Below, one piece after another: positions 8,074-19,616 of a stretch of 64,000 nt of DNA. The notes under the pieces are model-generated. The model was not told where the DNA came from. It ran no database searches and worked only from the letters and a program-made list of their open reading frames with translations. A program made the position numbers and the translations under genes. Position 1 is the first letter of the stretch, and every line of letters starts with the position of its first letter. Origin of the DNA: Schlegelella_A sp965246805 (GTDB lineage Bacteria; Pseudomonadota; Gammaproteobacteria; Burkholderiales; Burkholderiaceae_C). The stretch covers positions 62,001 through 126,000 of the forward strand of contig CBDFFO010000004.1 in NCBI GenBank assembly GCA_965246805.1, read 5' to 3'.

Positions 8074-10369
8074 GACTCGCGCGAGCCGCATGAGCGTTAC
8101 GGCGGCGCGTGCCCGGCTCGAGGTCTTGCTGGCAAGCGAGCAAGTGAGCCCGCCCACCCGCGCGGTGCTGCGGGCGCGCATGGCCGCCACCGAGGTCACG
8201 GCAGCGTCGACCGATGACCCCTCGGTAACGCATCATTTCAGCGCCGACGACTTCGCCACCCTCACCTTCGTCTGCGCTCGCCTGCTGCCGTCCGACCCCC
8301 CGGTCCACGCACGCGCGATCGCCGCGGCGATCGACGCGCGTCTCGCGTCGGGCCGGGGCGATGGGTGGCGCTACGACGCGATGCCGCCCGACGGCGACGC
8401 GTATCGATTCGGTTTGCAGGCCCTGCGCGCCGCAGCCATCGCCGAGGGTGCAGGCGGCTTCGGATCGTTACCGACGGCACGTCAGGACGCGCTGTTGAGC
8501 GGCGCCTCGCACGGCGCCGCCGAGTGGCCAGCCGTCGATGGCCGGCGGTGGTTCGAGGAGATTCTGGCCGAGGTGTCGGAGATGCATGTCGCGCACCCCG
8601 TGGCGCAGCTGCAGATGGGCTGCGCCGCGTTCGCCGACGTGCCTGTCGCCTGGAACGCGCTCGGGGAAGCGCGGCCGGGTGTGCCGACGGCCGCTTTCCC
8701 GGGTCCCTTCGATCGACCTACCGGTCGGTCGACGACGGCCTCGCGTGCAGCACCGGCAGCCGCTCCTGCGAATCCATCCGGTATGCGTCGGCACGCCGAA
8801 AGCGATGTCGTCGATGCGGTCGTCATCGGCACTGGCGCGGGCGGTGGCCCGTTGCTGTGGCGGCTGGCGCGCGCGGGCCTGTCGGTGGTCGCACTGGAGG
8901 CCGGCACACACTGGAACCCGGCTGCCGATTTCGCCACTGACGAAGTCGAACAGCAAAAATTGTTCTGGCGCGACGAACGCCTCTCGGCCGGTCACGACCC
9001 GCTCGCGTTCGGCAGCAACAACTCCGGCGTCGGCGTCGGCGGCTCCACGTTGCACTACACGGCCTACGTGCCACGACCGCAACCTGACGACTTCCACCTC
9101 CATCGCGACTTCGGCGTCGGCTGCGATTGGCCGATGGGCTACGCCGACCTCGAGCCGTATTTCGACGAACTGGAGTCGCTGATCGGCGTGAGCGGACCGG
9201 CTTCATACCGTTGGGGGGCGCCGCGGCGCGGCCCCTATCCGCTGCCGCCGCTGCCCCTCAACGCACCGGCGCGCTTGATGGAGGCCGCCTGCGCAAGACT
9301 CGGCATCGCCACCTCGCCGGCACCCAACGCGGCACTCTCCCGGGATTGGGCGCCCCCGGGGCAGGCGTTGCGACGACAGTGCACCGAGCGCGGCTTCTGC
9401 CAGGCCGGATGCAGCATCGGCGCCAAGGGCAGTGTCGACGTGGTCTTCATCCCGCCCGCGCTTGCCCACGGCGCCGAGCTGCGCACCGAGTGCGTCGCCA
9501 CGCAGATCGAACGCGACGCGAACGGTCACGTGTGCGGCGTGGTCTACCGGCAGGGCGGCGTCGAAAGGCGGCAGCGCTGTCGGCATGTGTTCCTGTGCGC
9601 AGGTGCGATCGAGACGCCGCGACTCCTGCTGATGCAGGCGACGAGCGGCCACGAGACGCTCGGCAACGCGTCGGGTCAGGTCGGTCGCAACTTCATGGCC
9701 CACACCGGCCTGCAGTTGTGGGGCTTCTTCGATGAACCGACGACGCCCTGGCGCGGCATCCCCGGCGGCCTGATCTCGGAAGACATGCACCGCCCCAGGG
9801 ACGCTCATGTCGATTTCGCGGGCGGCTACCTGTTGCAGAGCATCGGCGTGATGCCGGTCACCTACGCGAGCCAGCTCGCACGCAGCGGCCAGGGCCTCTT
9901 CGGCAACGCGCTGGGTGACCATCTGGCGCGCTTCGATCACGTCGCCGGCATCAACATCCTCGGCGAATGTTTGCCGTACGAGCGCAATTTCGTCGAGCTT
10001 TCGAGTGAGCGCGACGCGCGCGGATTGCCGAAACCGCGCGTGCACTTCAGCGCCGGCGAAAACGAGCGCCGGCTCACCGCACATGCCGAGCGCACGATGC
10101 GCGCGATCTGGCAGGCGGCCGGCGCGCACGACGTGTGGGCGTTCCAGCGCTTCGCGCACGTCATCGGCACCTGTCGAATGGGCATCGACCCGTCGAATGC
10201 GGTGGTCGATGCCGAAGGTCGCGTGTTCGATGTGCCTGGCCTCACGATCTGCGACAACTCGATCTTCCCGAGCGCGCTGTCGGCGAATCCGAGCCTCACC
10301 ATCATGGCGCTGTCGCTGCGCATCGCCGACCGCCATATCGCCACCCGTCACGAGGCGCCCCGCGCATGA
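8057..10369 (+). CDS. fusion of gluconate 2-dehydrogenase subunit 3-like domain with GMC oxidoreductase
   Basis: A 770-residue protein from GTG 8057, or 759 from ATG 8090; neither has a strong ribosome site, and the longer start overlaps the SDR stop by 17 bases. Residues about 50-200 resemble the small subunit 3 of membrane gluconate 2-dehydrogenase. Residues about 255-770 are a GMC flavoprotein. The FAD motif is 'VIGTGAGGGPLLWRLARAG' near residue 255, and the active-site His region 'HVIGTCRMG' and C-terminal 'NPSLTIMALSLRIADR' are present. Normally these are separate polypeptides together with a cytochrome c subunit; no cytochrome subunit is seen here. No twin-arginine signal is visible. 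A role in sugar or gluconate oxidation is inferred from the domains and neighbours. Confidence 0.85.
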   Translation: MASLAETRASRMSVTAARARLEVLLASEQVSPPTRAVLRARMAATEVTAASTDDPSVTHHFSADDFATLTFVCARLLPSDPPVHARAIAAAIDARLASGRGDGWRYDAMPPDGDAYRFGLQALRAAAIAEGAGGFGSLPTARQDALLSGASHGAAEWPAVDGRRWFEEILAEVSEMHVAHPVAQLQMGCAAFADVPVAWNALGEARPGVPTAAFPGPFDRPTGRSTTASRAAPAAAPANPSGMRRHAESDVVDAVVIGTGAGGGPLLWRLARAGLSVVALEAGTHWNPAADFATDEVEQQKLFWRDERLSAGHDPLAFGSNNSGVGVGGSTLHYTAYVPRPQPDDFHLHRDFGVGCDWPMGYADLEPYFDELESLIGVSGPASYRWGAPRRGPYPLPPLPLNAPARLMEAACARLGIATSPAPNAALSRDWAPPGQALRRQCTERGFCQAGCSIGAKGSVDVVFIPPALAHGAELRTECVATQIERDANGHVCGVVYRQGGVERRQRCRHVFLCAGAIETPRLLLMQATSGHETLGNASGQVGRNFMAHTGLQLWGFFDEPTTPWRGIPGGLISEDMHRPRDAHVDFAGGYLLQSIGVMPVTYASQLARSGQGLFGNALGDHLARFDHVAGINILGECLPYERNFVELSSERDARGLPKPRVHFSAGENERRLTAHAERTMRAIWQAAGAHDVWAFQRFAHVIGTCRMGIDPSNAVVDAEGRVFDVPGLTICDNSIFPSALSANPSLTIMALSLRIADRHIATRHEAPRA

Positions 10370-11706
10370 AGAAACCCGAAAACTTCCTGGCGGTGCTCGA
10401 CCGGCATGGCGGCGCCGACTATGCCGGCGACGAGCGCGGCGGCGCAGCCGGTGCCGACGGCAGCGGCTCGCCAACCGGCGGCCCGGGCAATTTCATGTTC
10501 GCGACCGGCATCGAGTGCTCGTACCCGACGATCGACCATGGCAAGACGCGGCGCGACCAGCTCGAGGAGTGCGGCCACTACGCGAACTGGAAGAAGGACC
10601 TCGGCCTCGTGAAGGCGATGGGCCTGAAGGTGTTGCGCTACGGCCTGCCGTATCACAAGACCCATCGAGGCCCAGGTCGCTACGACTGGAGCTTCGCCGA
10701 CGAGGCGCTGAACGAGATCAAGCGGCTGAAGATCACGCCGATTCTCGATCTGCTGCATTTCGGCGTGCCCGACTGGCTCGGCAACTTTCAGAACCCCGAA
10801 CTGCCGCTGCACTTCGCTAACTATGCCGAGGCGGTGGCCAGGCGCTATCCATGGGTGCGCTTCTACACGCCGGTGAACGAGATCTACGTCACCGCGAAGC
10901 TGAGCGCACGTGACGGCGTGTGGAACGAGCAGCTGAAGTCAGGTCGCGGTTTCGTCACCGCGCTGAAACACGGCGCCGCAGCGAGCATCCTCGCGTCGCA
11001 GCGAATCGCCAAGCACCGACCCGACTGCGTGATCGTGCAGAGCGAGTCTGCCGAATACCTGCACGACGCGTCGGCGACGCCTTCGAAGGAAATCGAGCTG
11101 CAGAACAAGCTGCGCTTCGCGTCGCTCGACCTGCTTTACGCGCACCCGCCCGACGCAGAGGTGTACATCTACCTCACGAGCCACGGACTCACGAAGGCCG
11201 AGTACGAGTGGTTCATGAAGGGCGAGCCGCCCGGCTACCAGGTGATGGGCAACGACTACTACGGCCGCAACGAGAAGATCGTGCTGCCCAATGGCGATCA
11301 GTGCTCGGCCGAAGACGTGTTCGGGTGGTTTCAGATCACCAAGGAGTACTACGACCGCTACCGCAAGCCGACGATGCATACCGAGACCAACCACTTCGAC
11401 TCCGAGTTGGCCCCGATGTGGCTGTGGAAGCAGTGGATGAACGTGCTGCGCATGCGACAGCTCGGCGTGCCGGTCCTCGGTTTCACGTGGTACTCGCTCA
11501 CCGACCAGGTCGACTGGGACACGGCACTCGCCGAAAAAAACGGCAAGGTGATCGCCTGCGGGTTGTACGACCTCGAGCGCAAAGAACGGCCGGTCGCGAA
11601 GGCGTATCGGCAACTGCTGAAGGAGTTCGGCGGCATCACGATCGTGCCGAAGACCGAGATGTTCGTGTTGACCGAAAAGGCCGCGTCGCTCAAAGTGCAG
11701 GTGTGA
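10366..11706 (+). CDS. GH1-like (clan GH-A) glycoside hydrolase
   Basis: A 446-residue family-1-like glycosyl hydrolase, started at the ATG that overlaps the previous stop as ATGA, so it is translationally coupled to the GMC fusion. After a Gly/Ala-rich N-terminal 40 residues, the barrel starts at 'NFMFATGIECSYPTI'. The likely acid/base glutamate is in 'YTPVNEIYV' and the nucleophile in 'TMHTETNHFD', both in the expected (beta/alpha)8 positions. It differs from classical GH1 such as the enzyme at 3043, and homologues are often called simply family 1 glycosylhydrolase. The substrate is unknown; the operon suggests a beta-glucoside whose product is oxidised by the adjacent dehydrogenases. Confidence 0.82.
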   Translation: MKKPENFLAVLDRHGGADYAGDERGGAAGADGSGSPTGGPGNFMFATGIECSYPTIDHGKTRRDQLEECGHYANWKKDLGLVKAMGLKVLRYGLPYHKTHRGPGRYDWSFADEALNEIKRLKITPILDLLHFGVPDWLGNFQNPELPLHFANYAEAVARRYPWVRFYTPVNEIYVTAKLSARDGVWNEQLKSGRGFVTALKHGAAASILASQRIAKHRPDCVIVQSESAEYLHDASATPSKEIELQNKLRFASLDLLYAHPPDAEVYIYLTSHGLTKAEYEWFMKGEPPGYQVMGNDYYGRNEKIVLPNGDQCSAEDVFGWFQITKEYYDRYRKPTMHTETNHFDSELAPMWLWKQWMNVLRMRQLGVPVLGFTWYSLTDQVDWDTALAEKNGKVIACGLYDLERKERPVAKAYRQLLKEFGGITIVPKTEMFVLTEKAASLKVQV

Positions 11707-11752
11707 CGCCTCTTGCTCCACGATCACGCTTTTCACCATCGACGGGGCATGC

Positions 11753-12637
11753 ATGTCGACGCTGGGAATGATCGAGCTGCTCTACGCAGCCCTGGCTCTC
11801 GTGATGGCGGGCCTTGGACTTTCGCTCCGCGTCTCCGACTTTCGCCAGCTCCGGACGATGAAACTCGCACTCATCGTGGGCCTGGTGGTGCAGATGTTGG
11901 TGCTGCCATTGACCGCGCTGGCGCTGGCCTACGCGTTCCACGTCGCTCCGCCCATCGCGGTCGGGATGGTGTTGCTCGCCGCCACGCCCGGCAGCATCTC
12001 CGCCAACCTCTACAGCCATCTGTTCGGCGGCAACGTCGCCTTCAACTTGACACTGACAGGCATCAACACCTTGCTGTGCGCGTTCACGTTGCCGTTGCTT
12101 TGCGCATCGGCACTCAACCATTTCCTCGGCTCGGGCCAGCTCGTGCCCGCACTGTTGGACCGGGCTCTGGGAACGGTGGCGGTGGTGGTCGCGCCAGTGC
12201 TCGTCGGCATGTTCGTGGCCGACCGCTTTCCCGCGCTCACCAAGCGCCTCGGGCAGCCGATGAAGATCGTGAGCGCAATCGCCGTGGTCGGATTCAGCGT
12301 CGCGGCGATCGTCAAGGAATGGAGCGCGCTCAGCGCCGGGGTCGTCGAGATCGGCGCGTGCGTCGTCGCTTTCAACGCCATCAGCATCGCCGTCGGTTAC
12401 GGTGCGGGACGCGCGGCCCGGGTCGGCCGCGCCGAATCGATTTCCCTCGGCTTTCAGGCCAGCGTGCACAACGCCATTCAGGGCATCTACGTCGCGATCG
12501 CCGTGCTGGATTCGCCGCAAATCGCGCTGCCCTCGGCGGTCTATTCGATCACCATGAACATCATGGCGTTGGGCTTCGGCACGTTGCTCGCCACACGAAG
12601 TGCCGCTTCACGAACGACGCGCTCCGCGAGCGCCTGA
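11753..12637 (+). CDS. bile acid:sodium symporter (BASS) family transporter
   Basis: A 294-residue inner-membrane protein with nine or ten predicted helices, matching the BASS/ArsB-NhaP-like Na+-coupled symporters (COG0385). The motif 'LLAATPGSISANLYSHLFGGNVAFNLTLTGINT' region (residues about 76-110) corresponds to the family's Na+-binding crossover with its polar Asn/Thr residues. It follows the GH1-like gene by 46 bases on the same strand and ends 22 bases before the convergent adenine deaminase gene. Bacterial members move organic anions such as pantoate or keto acids. The cargo here is unknown; a sugar acid would fit the operon but is speculation. Confidence 0.82.
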   Translation: MSTLGMIELLYAALALVMAGLGLSLRVSDFRQLRTMKLALIVGLVVQMLVLPLTALALAYAFHVAPPIAVGMVLLAATPGSISANLYSHLFGGNVAFNLTLTGINTLLCAFTLPLLCASALNHFLGSGQLVPALLDRALGTVAVVVAPVLVGMFVADRFPALTKRLGQPMKIVSAIAVVGFSVAAIVKEWSALSAGVVEIGACVVAFNAISIAVGYGAGRAARVGRAESISLGFQASVHNAIQGIYVAIAVLDSPQIALPSAVYSITMNIMALGFGTLLATRSAASRTTRSASA

Positions 12638-12659
12638 ACGCGGCCCGGCGGCACGTCGC

Positions 12660-13718
12660 TCATGAGCGGGCGCCGACCGCCGCGTCCGCGAACATGCGGT
12701 CGAGTTCGGCGGTCCACCCGCGCTTCGCGTCGGCTTCGACGAAGCTCGCGTCGAAGCTGTTCTTCGCCAGCGCGTAGGCCTCGGCGGCGCCGAGCTGCGG
12801 CAGGGCTTCGAACGTCGCGGTGAAGTTCTCATTGATGTAGCCGCCGAAATACGCCGGGTCGTCGGAATTGATCGTTGCCTTGATGCCTCGATGCAGCAAC
12901 ACCGCGAGGTTGTGGTCGGACAGTTTGTCGAACACGCGCAGCTTCAGATTCGAGAGCGGGCACACCGTCAGCGCGACGCCTTCGGCGGCGAGCCGGTGCA
13001 CGAGCGCGTCGTCTTCGACACAGCGCACGCCATGGTCGATGCGTTCGGCATGCAGCACGTCGAGCGCGTTGGTGATGTACTCGGGTGGCCCTTCTTCGCC
13101 GGCGTGCGCCACCGCGTGCAGGCCATGGCTCCTCGCTTCGGCGAACACGCGCGCGAACTTCTCCGGCGGGTTGCCGCGTTCACCGCTGTCGAGGCCGACG
13201 CCGATCAGGTGGCGCCGATACGGCAGAGCGTCTTGCAGCGTGGCCAGCGCTTCCGCTTCGCTCAGATGGCGCAGGAAGCACAGGATCAGTTCGCTCGTGA
13301 TGCCGAACTCGGCACGCGCCCGTTGACACGCCCGCGCGAGCCCGTTCACCACCGTCCCCATCGCGATGCCGCGCGACGTGTGGGTCTGCGGGTCGAAGAA
13401 CAGCTCCGCGTGCACCACGTGGTCGGCCGCAGCGCGCTCGAAGTAGGCCATCGCCATGGCCTCGAAATCCGCTTCCTGGATGAGCACGCTCGCACCGGCG
13501 TAGTAGATGTCGAGAAAGCTCTGCAGGTCGGTGAACGCGTACGCGGCGCGCAGCGCGTCGACGCTCGCATAGCCGAGCGCCACGCCATTGCGCTCTGCCA
13601 GCTCGAAGATCAGCTCGGGTTCGAGCGAGCCTTCGATGTGGATGTGCAGCTCGGCTTTCGGCATCGCGCGCAACAACGCGGGCAGCTGCGCTCTCGAGAT
13701 GGTGGTGAAGTCGATCAT
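12660..13718 (-). CDS. adenine deaminase (adenosine deaminase-like fold)
   Basis: A 352-residue metal-dependent hydrolase of the adenosine deaminase family. It has features of the adenine-specific branch, which converts adenine to hypoxanthine. The N-terminal zinc motif is 'KAELHIHIEGS', the catalytic 'HAGEEGPPEYI', the third His motif 'RIDHGVRC', and 'NSDDPAYFGGYINENF' carries the Asp pair. 'DDPAYFGGY' marks adenine rather than adenosine deaminases. The ATG at 13718 is chosen over TTG at 13730. It neighbours guanine deaminase and xanthine dehydrogenase, consistent with funnelling purine bases to xanthine and urate. Confidence 0.9.
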   Translation of the reverse strand: MIDFTTISRAQLPALLRAMPKAELHIHIEGSLEPELIFELAERNGVALGYASVDALRAAYAFTDLQSFLDIYYAGASVLIQEADFEAMAMAYFERAAADHVVHAELFFDPQTHTSRGIAMGTVVNGLARACQRARAEFGITSELILCFLRHLSEAEALATLQDALPYRRHLIGVGLDSGERGNPPEKFARVFAEARSHGLHAVAHAGEEGPPEYITNALDVLHAERIDHGVRCVEDDALVHRLAAEGVALTVCPLSNLKLRVFDKLSDHNLAVLLHRGIKATINSDDPAYFGGYINENFTATFEALPQLGAAEAYALAKNSFDASFVEADAKRGWTAELDRMFADAAVGARS

Positions 13719-13929
13719 CGCGTCTCTCAACGGCTGTGCAGGTTGCCTTCGACGCCCTTCACGCGGAAGCTGCGAGGGCGCACGATCGTGTCAGGGCGTG
13801 GGCTGGGCGATCGAACAGCATGGCTTCCTCTGGGCTTGTCGTGATCGAAATGGCCGGCACCGTCGCGCGACGAACCCGCATGAGGCGCGCGACAGGCGAA
13901 TGATGACGGAAGCGGCGCGCGCATACGCG

Positions 13930-15249
13930 TCAAGCGGCCGACGACCCGCGTTCGTATCGCACCACGCCACCGACGCAGGCCGCGACCAGGTTGCGTTCGT
14001 CGCCGAGCGTGAGCCATGCGAAGACGCGCTCGTGCAGGGCTTTCGCCGCCTCGTCGCGGCGCCGGGCCACGCTGCCCACGGCCCAGTCCCAGACGCACAG
14101 GTCGGCCATCGCGCCGGGCTCGAACGAGCCGATCTCCGCGCCGAGACCGAGCGCCTCGGCCGCACCGCGCGTGCTCGCGTGCAGCGCCTTCCACGCGGTC
14201 AGGCGCTGGCCGGCGAGCGCCTGCACCTTGTACGCATCGGCCATGTTGCGCAGCAGCGAGAGGCTGGTGCCGCCGCCGACGTCGCTCGCCACGCTCACGT
14301 GCACGTTGGCCGCGTCGGCCGCGCGCCAGTCGAAGAGGCCGCTGCCGAGGAACAGGTTGGACGACGGGCTGTGAGCGATCTGCGCGCCCGCCGCGTGCAG
14401 CGTGGCGCGATCGATGTCGTCGATCCACACGCCGTGCGCGAACACGCTTTTCGCGTGCAGCAGGCCGGCGCTCGCGTACACGTCGAGGTAGCTGCGCGCT
14501 TCGGGAAAAAGCTCGCCCACCCATCGCACCTCGGCGCGGTTTTCGGCCAGGTGAGTCTGCATGTAGAGGGTCGCGTCGGCACGGCACAGGCGCCCCGCCA
14601 TCGCGAGCTGCGCCGGCGTGCTGGTCGGCGCGAAGCGCACGGTCACCGCATAGGCGAGGCGGCCGCGGCCGTGCCAGCGGGCGATCAGGTCCAGGCATTC
14701 ACGCTCGGCGTGGTCGACGTTGCCGGCGTCGTCGATCAGGTCGTCGGGCGCGTGGCGGTCCATCAGCACCTTGCCGGCGATGACGCGCATGCCGCGTCGC
14801 TCGGCCGCGGCGAAGAGCGCGTCGACCGAGCCGGCGTGTACGGTCGGGAACACCACCGCCGACGTGGTGCCGTGCGCCACGAGGGCATCTAGGAAATGGG
14901 CCGCGGCTTCGGCGGCGTGCGCCGCGTCGGCGTGGCGCGCCTCGGCCGGGAAGGTGTGGTCGGTAAGCCAGTCGAGCAGCTCGGTGCCGTAGCTCGCGAT
15001 CACGTCGATCTGCGGGCTGTGCACGTGGGTATCGATGAAGCCCGGCAGCACGAGGCGGCCGCGATGATCGATGCGGCGCCACGCGTCGTCGGGTTCGGCC
15101 GCCTGCACGCCGGCGATGCGACCGCGCTCGACCAGCAGCCAGTGATCGGCGCGAAAGCGCACGGCCGCCGAATCGACCGCGCCCCACGCGGGCGTGGCGG
15201 CGAAGTCGAGCAGGTCGCCGCGCAGTGCGAAGCTCGGCAGATCGCTCAT
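13930..15249 (-). CDS. guaD: guanine deaminase
   Basis: A 439-residue amidohydrolase-superfamily enzyme converting guanine to xanthine and ammonia. The zinc motif 'PGFIDTHVHSPQIDVIAS' is followed by the guanine deaminase signature 'LLDWLTDHTFPAE'. Later motifs are 'THLAEN', 'FAHGVWID', 'AHSPSSNLFLGSGLFDW' and the metal-binding 'VASDVGGGTSLSLLRNM'. The length is as expected. It is on the same strand as adenine deaminase with a 211-base gap, and diverges from xdhA 186 bases away. A shared control region probably serves both sides. Its product is the substrate of the adjacent xanthine dehydrogenase. Confidence 0.95.
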   Translation of the reverse strand: MSDLPSFALRGDLLDFAATPAWGAVDSAAVRFRADHWLLVERGRIAGVQAAEPDDAWRRIDHRGRLVLPGFIDTHVHSPQIDVIASYGTELLDWLTDHTFPAEARHADAAHAAEAAAHFLDALVAHGTTSAVVFPTVHAGSVDALFAAAERRGMRVIAGKVLMDRHAPDDLIDDAGNVDHAERECLDLIARWHGRGRLAYAVTVRFAPTSTPAQLAMAGRLCRADATLYMQTHLAENRAEVRWVGELFPEARSYLDVYASAGLLHAKSVFAHGVWIDDIDRATLHAAGAQIAHSPSSNLFLGSGLFDWRAADAANVHVSVASDVGGGTSLSLLRNMADAYKVQALAGQRLTAWKALHASTRGAAEALGLGAEIGSFEPGAMADLCVWDWAVGSVARRRDEAAKALHERVFAWLTLGDERNLVAACVGGVVRYERGSSAA

Positions 15250-15435
15250 CGGGCAGAAGGCATCACGAGGTCGGGATCACGGTGAAAGCGCGGGCTTGGC
15301 CGAACATGCGCAGAGCGGCGAAGCGATGATAGGTACTATGCCCGGAGCGACTTCCGGGCCTGGCTCTTGCTCCGCGTGCCGGTCATCGCGAACCCTTCCG
15401 ATCCCACGGGCGCGCGAGCGCTCGCACCGGCCTTC

Positions 15436-16961
<1,526 letters not shown>

Positions 16962-16965
<4 letters not shown>

Positions 16966-19616
16966 ACAAGCCTCGCGAGTCGGGCGTCACGGTGGCTCGC
17001 TCGGTCGAGTCGGCGGCCTTCACGTCGAGAGCGCCGTCGGCCGTGTCGCCCGATCGGTCGACGCCCGATGAACCGTCGTCGATCCCGTCGTCGTTCGCCA
17101 ATCGACTGCGAGCGACGATTTCGCTTGGCGATCCGACCCGCCTCGACGTGCCGACAGAGCGCCAGTGGCGAGCCGCCCAGACCGGCGCGCGCGTCGGCCT
17201 CGACCGGCCGCACGAATCGGCACACCTGCACGTGGCCGGCAACGCCCCGTATGTCGACGACGTGCCCGAACTCGTCGGCACGCTGCACGCCGCCCTCGGA
17301 CTTTCGCCGGTCGCGCACGCCCGCATCACCGCACTGAACCTCGACGCGATCCGCGCGATGCCCGGTGTGGTCGCGGTGCTCACGGCCGACGACATTCCCG
17401 GCACCAACGACTGCGGCCCGGTGCTCCACGACGACCCGATCCTCGCGCGCGGCACGGTGCACCACGTCGGCCAACCGGTGTTCGCGGTGATCGCCACCAC
17501 CCGCCACGCCGCGCGCCACGCGGCCGCGCACGCGAAAGAGGCGATCGCCACCGAAGCGCTGCCCGCGCTCTTCACCCCGCTCGATGCGCATCGAGCCGGA
17601 TCTTATGTGCTGCCGCCGATGCACCTCGAGCGCGGCCACGCGAAGCAGGCGATCGCGGCGGCGCCCCATCGCTTCGCCGACACGTTCTTCGTCGGCGGCC
17701 AGGAGCAGTTCTATCTCGAGGGCCAGATCTCGTACGCGATGCCACGCGAAGACGGCTGCATGCACGTGCTGTGCTCGACCCAGCACCCGAGCGAGATGCA
17801 GCACGTCGTGGCGCAGGCGCTCGGCCTGGCCTCGAACCAGTGCCAAGTGGAATGCCGACGCATGGGCGGCGGCTTCGGCGGCAAGGAGTCGCAGTCGGCA
17901 CTGTTCGCGTGTGTCGCGGCGGTGGCCGCAGCGCGCTTGAAGCGGCCGGTGAAGTTGCGCGTCGATCGCGACGACGACTTCCTCGTCACCGGTCGGCGCC
18001 ACTGCTTCCACCACGACTACGAGGTCGGTTTCGACGACGAAGGTCGCGTGCTCGGCGCCGAGATCACGATGGTCTCGCGCGCCGGCTTCTCGGCCGACCT
18101 GTCGGGGCCGGTGATGACCCGCGCGATGTGCCACTTCGACAACGCCTACTGGCTGCCCGACGTCGCCATCCACGGCTACTCGGGCCGGACGAACACGCAG
18201 AGCAACACCGCGTTCCGCGGCTTCGGCGGCCCGCAGGGCGCGATCGCGATGGAGAACATCCTCGACACGATCGCGCGGAAGCTCGGCAAGGACGCGCTTG
18301 CGGTGCGGCGCGCGAACTTCTACGCGGCGAGTGACGCGCGCACCGGCAACGTCACTCCGTACGGCCAGAAGGTCGACGACAACATCATCCACGCGCTGGT
18401 CGACGCGCTGGTCGACTCGAGCGACTATGCCGCGCGCCGCGCCGACATCGACGCGTTCAACGCCGCGAGCCCAGTGTTGAAGCGTGGCCTCGCGCTCACG
18501 CCGGTCAAGTTCGGCATCTCGTTCAACCTCGTGCACCTGAACCAGGCCGGCGCGCTGGTCCATGTGTACCGCGACGGTTCGGTGCTCGTGAACCACGGCG
18601 GCACCGAGATGGGCCAGGGGCTTCACACCAAGGTTGCGCAGGTCGTCGCGCACGAGCTCGGCATCGGCTTCGACGACGTGCGCGTCACCGCGACCGACAC
18701 GCACAAGGTGGCGAACACCTCGGCCACCGCCGCCTCGACCGGCAGCGACCTGAACGGCAAGGCCGCGCAAGACGCAGCGCGGCAGATCCGCGCGCGGCTC
18801 GCGAAGGTCGCCGCGTCGCTCCATGCGTGCGATGAGGGCGACGTGCGGTTCGCGAATGGGATGGTGTCGGTGCCACTTCCCTCACCCTTATCCCAGCCCT
18901 CTCTCGCAAACGAAGGCCGAAGGCTTTCGCCTTCGGGTGGCGGTAGAGGGGGCGATCCGTGTACTCCCGTCATGTCCTTCCGCGACCTCGTCGACCAGGC
19001 CTACCTCGCGCGCGTGCAACTGTGGTCCGACGGTTTCTACGCCACGCCCGGCCTGCACTGGAACCGCGAGACGATGCAGGGCCGGCCCTTCTACTACTTC
19101 GCGTACGGCGCCGCGGTGTCGGAAGTGATCGTCGACACGCTAACCGGCGAATGGAAATGCCTGCGCGTCGATGCGCTGCACGACGCCGGCCGATCGCTGA
19201 ACCCGGCCGTCGATCTCGGGCAGGTCGAAGGCGCGTTCATCCAGGGCATGGGCTGGCTCACGACCGAAGAGCTCGTATGGCACCCGAATGACGGCTCACC
19301 AAAGGCCGGGCTGCTGACGACGCACGCACCGAGCACCTACAAGATCCCGACCGCGAACGACTGCCCGCCGCATTTCAGCGTGCGCCTCTACGACGTCGAC
19401 AACGTGGCAGACAGCATCCACCGCAGCAAGGCGACCGGCGAGCCGCCGCTGCTGCTGCCGTTCTCGGTGTTCTTCGCGATCCGCGATGCGGTCTCGGCGG
19501 CTGGTGGGCATCGCGTCGACCCGCCCCTGTCGGCGCCGGCGACGAGCGAAGCCATCCTGCGCGCGGTGATGGCGGTGCAAGGCGGCGCTCCACTGGCCAA
19601 GGCAGCCGGCGCATGA
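16962..19616 (+). CDS. xdhB: xanthine dehydrogenase molybdopterin-binding subunit with in-frame insertion
   Basis: An 884-residue large subunit, about 100 residues longer than the usual 770-790. It starts at the ATG overlapping xdhA. Molybdopterin-subunit motifs are intact: 'LSPVAHARI', 'GGGFGGKESQS', 'TAFRGFGGPQGAI', 'GGTEMGQGLHTK' and the C-terminal 'STYKIPTANDCP' and 'SKATGEPPLLLPFSVFFAI', which bears the catalytic Glu. Two things explain the extra length: an N-terminal Ser/Pro-rich extension of about 40-60 residues, and a Pro/Gly/Ser-rich insert of about 26 residues near residue 640, encoded by a palindromic repeat at 18880-18957. The frame continues cleanly through the insert, so the gene appears functional. 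Confidence 0.95.
18880..18957. repeat. palindromic CCCTCTC/GAGAGGG element inserted in frame inside xdhB
   Basis: The left part reads cctcacccttatcccagccc followed by tctctcgc. The right part is ggcggtagaggg. Between them is a 7-bp hairpin cgaaggc-tttc-gccttcg (18918-18935). The layout matches the elements at 41487-41560 and 43253-43333, in which a CCTCACCCCAACCCTCTCCC-like arm pairs with GGGAGAGGG. It adds about 26 codons to xdhB without a stop and falls just before the conserved 'SFRDLVDQAYLAR' segment. Confidence 0.75.

Noticed and set aside
18840..18990. An intein or intron in xdhB
   Set aside because: The insert is only about 26 codons, lacks splice-type motifs, and matches a dispersed palindromic element instead.
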